A DNA stretch of 64,000 bases from Cephalotrichum gorgonifer (Eukaryota; Ascomycota; Sordariomycetes; Microascales; Microascaceae). A model generated the notes under the pieces. It made no database searches. It saw only the letters and a program-made list of their open reading frames with translations, and was not told the origin of the DNA. How positions within the stretch are numbered: position 1 is the first letter of the stretch; each line of letters begins with the position of its first letter. The DNA is taken from positions 1,978,200 to 2,042,199 of the forward strand of contig ONZQ02000002.1 in NCBI GenBank assembly GCA_900312665.1, given 5' to 3'. Position numbers and translations under genes: made by a program. Below are positions 60,427-64,000 of this stretch, piece after piece.

Positions 60427-61578
60427 TGTGTATTCGGTCTGCTCTGGGGAATCCTAGTCGGTGCTTTGTGGATTGCCGTTTTATTTTTATCTTGTTTTTT
60501 TTTATGCTGGGTGGTTGGTCCGGCCAGAGCGAGATGGGAAAATGGCAGTAAACTGAAAATTTCTGGGTGGGTTGGATTCTGCCGCCGTTTCGGTGGAGTC
60601 GGTGGGAGAATGTGGGGGACCGCTTGGGCGAGGGGCGTTTTGGCGGTAAGAGTGTGGCGCGTCATCGCATATGTGGCTGATTGCGTGTGGCTTGGAACAT
60701 CCATCGGCCGTTGACACCGGCACGCCGTTGTGGAGACACCCCGTGCCGGGCCGGCCTGTCTCAAAGTTGACATCACCGAAACGAACGACATTGGGCTGCT
60801 TGTACATTCGCACGCAAGCGCAAGCCCAGGCAGTTTTATACGGCTGTTTATCCATTGCCTGATCAATACAAACATTAAGAATACATTTCCACCTGGCTTT
60901 GGTCGGCCTTGGTAAAAGGACTGCGTTGATGGGTTGACGCAGTCCTTTACCAAGAGGTACCTAAGGGGAAGAGAGACTGGGAGATTATAACGGCACATTT
61001 TACTTCACGTTCACATTGGCAGAGCAAGGTTGGTCCAACTATTCAATTTGGTAGGCAGGCATCCAAATACTACATTGGCTCCTCCGCCCCGATCTCCAAT
61101 CTAGGAAGAGAGTGAATGACTCCGAGCCGAGAAATGGCATAGACACTTACGTCCCACATCTCTCTCGAAGCCCCATAAATTACAAAAAAAGAATAGCCGG
61201 GTACCCATTTCCTACACGCATGCATGCATGATACTGATGCCCAGGTCGAACTGAATGGGGGGCGGGAGTCAAAGTGGGAGAGAGAGGGGGGGATAGAGAG
61301 AAAAAGAAAGATTTGTTATTTTGCTCATGACGGTAGCCCTAAGGGGAGGCGTGGTTGGTTTTTCTTTCGGTGGCCCTAAGGGCGGTTGGTATATCTTTTG
61401 TTGAGCTTGACAAAGATGCCGAATGTTGGACCGTCTCGATGGATAAAAGGCGCAAAACTGGTAAAAACAAGAAAGCCCAGCTGGCGTTGGCTTGAGGGCT
61501 TGTGGGGGCGGAAGATGTTCCTCGTCGTCATCGAGGTCTCAAGGTTGACATCTCGCCGGAGCGCCGTTGGAAAGGCGC
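60427..61578. other. Intergenic between EBP2 and the repeat-peptide gene
   Basis: 1.15 kb. It contains the EBP2 promoter, a strong hairpin at 60908-60954, a GCATGCATGCATG run near 61218, and on the minus strand the 3' UTR of the repeat-peptide gene. Confidence 0.65.
60908..60954. repeat. Inverted repeat forming an 18-bp hairpin with one bulge
   Basis: Left arm 60908-60926 (CTTGGTAAAAGGACTGCGT) and right arm 60937-60954 (ACGCAGTCCTTTACCAAG) are exact reverse complements apart from one extra A. They are separated by a 10-nt loop, TGATGGGTTG. The function is unknown. Confidence 0.9.
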
Positions 61579-61749
61579 TTACATGATGGTGCAGCCGCCA
61601 TGCTGGGGGTTCTGGGGCTTGGCCATGACGGTGCAACCGCCGTGCTGAGGGTTGGCAGGCTTAGCCATGATGGTGCAGCCGCCGTGCTGGGGGCTCTCCG
61701 GCTTGGACATGACGAGACAGCCGCCGTGCTCGGGGTTCTGGGGCTTGGA
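61579..61749 (-). repeat. Four tandem 42-bp coding repeats
   Basis: The 42-bp unit is kept in phase four times without an indel. On the coding strand the units after the first lead off with the ATG that is the Met of the preceding repeat. The array runs from codon 5 to the stop. Confidence 0.85.
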
Positions 61750-61761
61750 AGAGGCAGGCAT
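61579..61761 (-). CDS. Tandem-repeat CaaX peptide; candidate prenylated pheromone precursor (a-type/h-type-like)
   Basis: 60 residues: MPAS followed by four exact 14-residue repeats, SKPQNPEHGGCLVM, SKPESPQHGGCTIM, AKPANPQHGGCTVM and AKPQNPQHGGCTIM, then TAA. Consensus is [SA]-K-P-x-x-P-[QE]-H-G-G-C-x-[IV]-M. The protein therefore ends in a CaaX box, and Met at the last place favours farnesylation. There is no signal peptide and no KR/Kex2 site. Ascomycete a-type pheromone precursors are very short and end CVVM or CVIM; tandem C-x-x-[MA] copies occur in rhodotorucin A precursors and, as I recall, in Trichoderma h-type precursors. Differences between repeats at conserved sites are nearly all synonymous. 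An ATG-free CA-rich leader and a TATA-like box lie upstream. Alternatives: a metal-binding H-x-x-C peptide, or a different lipidated protein. Confidence 0.8.
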   Translation of the reverse strand: MPASSKPQNPEHGGCLVMSKPESPQHGGCTIMAKPANPQHGGCTVMAKPQNPQHGGCTIM

Positions 61762-61930
61762 GTTGATAGATGGTAGTTGATGATGGTGGTGATGTTTGTT
61801 TGTGAGTGGTGTTTGATAATCTTGAGGTTTGCTTTAAAGACAAGAGTGATGGTTGTCGATGGGGAGAGAGGAAATGTGGGAAGGAAGTGCGAGGGGGCTA
61901 CCCTTTTTATGCTTGACGGAGAAGCTTCCA
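61762..61930 (-). promoter_or_regulatory. Core promoter and leader of the repeat-peptide gene
   Basis: On the minus strand a TATA-like ATAAAAAGGG (plus-strand 61901-61910) lies 140 nt before the start codon. Between them is a pyrimidine block, then a CA-rich leader without any ATG (ending CCATCTATCAAC before the start). A GAAGCTTC palindrome at 61921-61928 lies just upstream of the TATA element and could be part of a heat-shock-type site. Confidence 0.55.
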
Positions 61931-63204
61931 TTGCCTCTCGGGTATTAACGTCCGCTCCAGTTCCTTCCTTCCTGCTCCTGTCTACGTCACTCTTGGTCCA
62001 CTGGAACACAGAGCACTGGACCTTCCCTCTCGAACTGAGTAGAGTACGTACTGCTACTTGTGCAAATTCACTTGCTTTGGATTCACATGTTCTATGCCTC
62101 CTGCGAGATATCAAGAACTCGGAACCGACTCCAGTGAATGCCCCTTGCTTTGGCGCCAGGCTCTCGTATTGTCAGGTATCCAACCATACTTCATATTCAC
62201 AACCGCGCTTTCACGCCCTCCCTCCCTCCCCCCCTCAGCGAGGCTTACTCTAGTAGTTTGTAATATTGTTCCTTAGTATTATTCTTCCCCAGACAATGCA
62301 GCCTGGAGTCTTGGTCCCCTGCCCCTAGTCCCATCCCTGCAGCTCTACAGACCTTCTCGAAGCCTGACTGTCCAATAAACTTGAACAGAAGGGTGGGAGG
62401 GAAAGGAAGACAAAAGGGGGACGGGAGGGAGACGGAATAAAGATGCTGTTCTCCCTGTATTTCACATAAGGGGACGAGGATACCTTCTTTCCTCAAAGGG
62501 GTAAGTGGGCCTCGGTGTGGTACGGTGTGGTGCGGGTGGCAGTCGTCGCTTGATATTGTTCTTGATATTGTTCCTGCCCCGCCAGCCGAAGGCGAGCCCA
62601 TTCATTGACGGGGCGATATTACAGGGACAATCCCCCAATATCCTTTTAACTCAAGCCATCCTTGCTTGCTTTGTCTGATTTATGATCATCAGAGTTATAA
62701 TTTGGAGACCAGGGACAAGGGTCTAACGTCCATGGGGCAATTCAAGGGAGAGGAAGAGGACCTGGTTTTGCCGCCTTTACATTGTACTCAGGGCGAACAA
62801 TATCAATATTAGCCCCGAAGCACTGCGCTAAAGAAGAACGACGCTGTTTGTTAAATAAATCACCCTTGTGCGACATATTATGCCTCTCTTTCTTTCTCAT
62901 AGTCATGTTGTTGGCTGGCCCGAATCCCGAGGGAGTTTAAGATTGCCCATCCTTATCCCTGCCTGTGATTGCTTCGCCCTTTGTTCTGATCGCGGAGATG
63001 GAACCAAGGACTCCAAGGATAGTCGTCTCGTTCCCTCTCGCAGGCTTTCTTACTTTCATATCTCGTCATTATCAAAGGCAGGTCTTGCTTGGCCTTCCTT
63101 GGGGGGGATCTATCCCCGCAGGCTTCGTACAGATGATCCATTGTGGCGGCTGCAATGACAGCGTCGCCCAGATTTCAGATACCTTCTGCATCCCCTCCCC
63201 GTCC
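61931..63204. other. Intergenic: upstream DNA of the repeat-peptide gene and AIM6-family 3' flank
   Basis: About 1.3 kb with no recognised gene. It includes pyrimidine-rich tracts near 62210-62240 and no obvious repeat. Confidence 0.6.
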
Positions 63205-64000
63205 CTATCTCCCGCCGGCTTGTTCTAATCTCCTCCTCGTCGTCCAGTCCCTGAAACTCTGCAAATCGTCCACATTGACGAGATCCACGCCCTCGTCCGA
63301 CAGAGTCCTCCACATCCGGTCCCGGACGTTGAGCGCCCAGGCCGGCGACCCCCAATACCTCGCCTTCAGCCCTCTCGAGTGCGCCTCCGCGACCGCCCGC
63401 CGCAGCTTCGCCAGCTGGTCGCCCGACAGGTGGCCTGACGGCGCGAAGCCGAGGTGCTTCCTGAAGGACACGCTGGCGTAGTACGAGTTGGTAGCGTCGT
63501 ACGGGGAGCCCTCCAGGTCGTCGAGCGGCGCGTCGAAGAAGGCGTCGCGGTACGTGGAGTTCGCCGCCAGGGTCGAGAAGTCCGAGGTGCCGCTCCCCAC
63601 CACGGTGACGGGCCGGCGGTGGACGTGGCCGTCCTCCCCGACGTGCGTGAGCCACCCGCGGTCTCGCAGAGCCTGCAGCTGGTCCAGGACCACGGGCCAT
63701 GTGTCGTGGCTTTCGCTCTTGAGGTCGATCATCAGGACCACGGTCTGGTCCGGGTCGCTCTCGTACACGCCGAGGGTGGACCAGCCCTGGGCGGGAGAGA
63801 ACGCGTTCCTCTGCTCCAGGAGCTCGACGAGCGGGTCGACGTAGAGACGGGTGAAGGTCACGCCCCGCTTCAGGTCGGACTCCTCGTGGGCGATCCAGAG
63901 GTCGTCTTCCACGAGCCAGACGTCGGCCTCGATGCCGATGCATCCCGTCTTGAGCGCGGAGAAGAGCGGCTCCTTGCGCCAGTAGTCGTTGTGCGAGTGG
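63205..64000 (-). CDS. AIM6-family, PLC-like phosphodiesterase-fold protein (5' end outside window)
   Basis: Fungal homologues are annotated as Altered inheritance of mitochondria protein 6, a family with a glycerophosphodiester phosphodiesterase-like TIM barrel. The frame is open to the right edge and ends at 63205. Recognisable parts, N- to C-terminal: HSHNDYWRKEPLFSALKTGC, IGIEADVWLVEDDLWIAHEE with the E-A-D-V acidic pair and the following His, VVLMIDLKSESHDTWPVVLD, ARYWGSPAWALNVRDRMWRT and VDLVNVDDLQSFRDW. These are the conserved H, E, D, H and K/D positions of the barrel. The start codon and any signal or membrane segment are outside the window. The biochemical activity is not established. 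Confidence 0.88.
   Translation of the reverse strand, partial: HSHNDYWRKEPLFSALKTGCIGIEADVWLVEDDLWIAHEESDLKRGVTFTRLYVDPLVELLEQRNAFSPAQGWSTLGVYESDPDQTVVLMIDLKSESHDTWPVVLDQLQALRDRGWLTHVGEDGHVHRRPVTVVGSGTSDFSTLAANSTYRDAFFDAPLDDLEGSPYDATNSYYASVSFRKHLGFAPSGHLSGDQLAKLRRAVAEAHSRGLKARYWGSPAWALNVRDRMWRTLSDEGVDLVNVDDLQSFRDWTTRRRLEQAGGR

Noticed and set aside
59620..60714. 364-codon plus-strand open frame opposite EBP2
   Set aside because: It is the antisense of Glu/Asp- and Ala/Lys-rich coding sequence; its Leu/Val/Gly-rich translation has no family resemblance, and EBP2 is secure.
61579..61585. Possible GTAAGC splice donor overlapping the stop codon of the repeat peptide (AT|GTAAGC)
   Set aside because: No convincing branch point or acceptor follows within normal intron length, and splicing would remove the CaaX end that all four repeats prefigure.
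61579..61761. Metallothionein-like or RiPP (Kex2-processed) interpretation of the repeat peptide
   Set aside because: Only one Cys per repeat and always four residues from the repeat end, fitting CaaX better than a metallothionein; no signal peptide and no KR sites as in ustiloxin-type RiPP precursors. Metal binding by H-G-G-C cannot be excluded.
1..64000. tRNA, rRNA, CRISPR, intact transposons, secondary-metabolite clusters
   Set aside because: No A/B-box pairs, rRNA, direct-repeat arrays, transposase or polyketide/NRPS domains were recognised by eye; a tRNA scan and repeat masker would settle the small ones.

Overview
The window comes from a filamentous ascomycete, most likely a Sordariomycete (Pezizomycotina). 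Genes are on both strands, many have several introns of about 50-100 nt with GTAAGT-like donors, CTAAC-like branch points and YAG acceptors, and intergenic gaps run 0.3-3 kb. The gene set is typical of filamentous fungi (samB-type MYND protein, Zrg17, Vhc1, calcineurin A, Mgm1). Genus and species cannot be fixed from what I can see. I read splice junctions by eye. Where I give exon lists, the summed length is a multiple of three and the spliced protein matches my memory of the family.

Layout, left to right: class V myosin (3' end off the window, -); 3-phosphoglycerate dehydrogenase (-); NAP1 histone chaperone (-); P5B cation ATPase (+); tail-anchored UBE2J-type E2 (-); a small complex I subunit (+); a CFA-synthase-like methyltransferase (-); an uncharacterised protein (-); vacuolar cation-chloride cotransporter Vhc1 (-); splicing factor Prp45/SNW (-); p24 cargo receptor (-); PhoD-like membrane phosphatase (+); trimethyllysine dioxygenase (+); calcineurin A (+); TFIIIC largest subunit (-); a basic nucleolar-type protein (-); Mgm1/OPA1 dynamin (+); Zrg17 zinc transporter (-); PIG-Y-like GPI-GlcNAc transferase subunit (-); samB/Mub1 (+); Ebp2 (-); a short tandem-repeat peptide gene (-); and an AIM6-family protein (5' end off the window, -). 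It reads as ordinary housekeeping chromosome: no prophage-like, CRISPR, intact transposon or secondary-metabolite cluster was seen.

The standout is the 60-codon gene at 61579-61761. It is MPAS followed by exactly four 14-residue repeats, each ending H-G-G-C-x-x-M. The last repeat ends at the stop codon, so the protein terminates in a CaaX box (CTIM), and the internal repeats end CLVM, CTIM and CTVM. Differences between repeats in the conserved positions are almost all synonymous. The gene has a TATA-like box and a CA-rich, ATG-free leader typical of strongly expressed fungal genes. This layout resembles farnesylated mating-pheromone precursors, especially tandem-copy types (rhodotorucin A precursors of Rhodosporidium, and the hybrid h-type precursors reported in Trichoderma).

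Other items of interest: an 18-bp hairpin at 60908-60954; a spliced CaaX box on NAP1; a GC-AG intron in the P5B ATPase; a 12-nt microexon; an in-frame stop-free intron in PRP45; a 689-nt ATG-free leader before calcineurin A; and recurring TACGAGTAC/TACTCGTA words in intergenic DNA.
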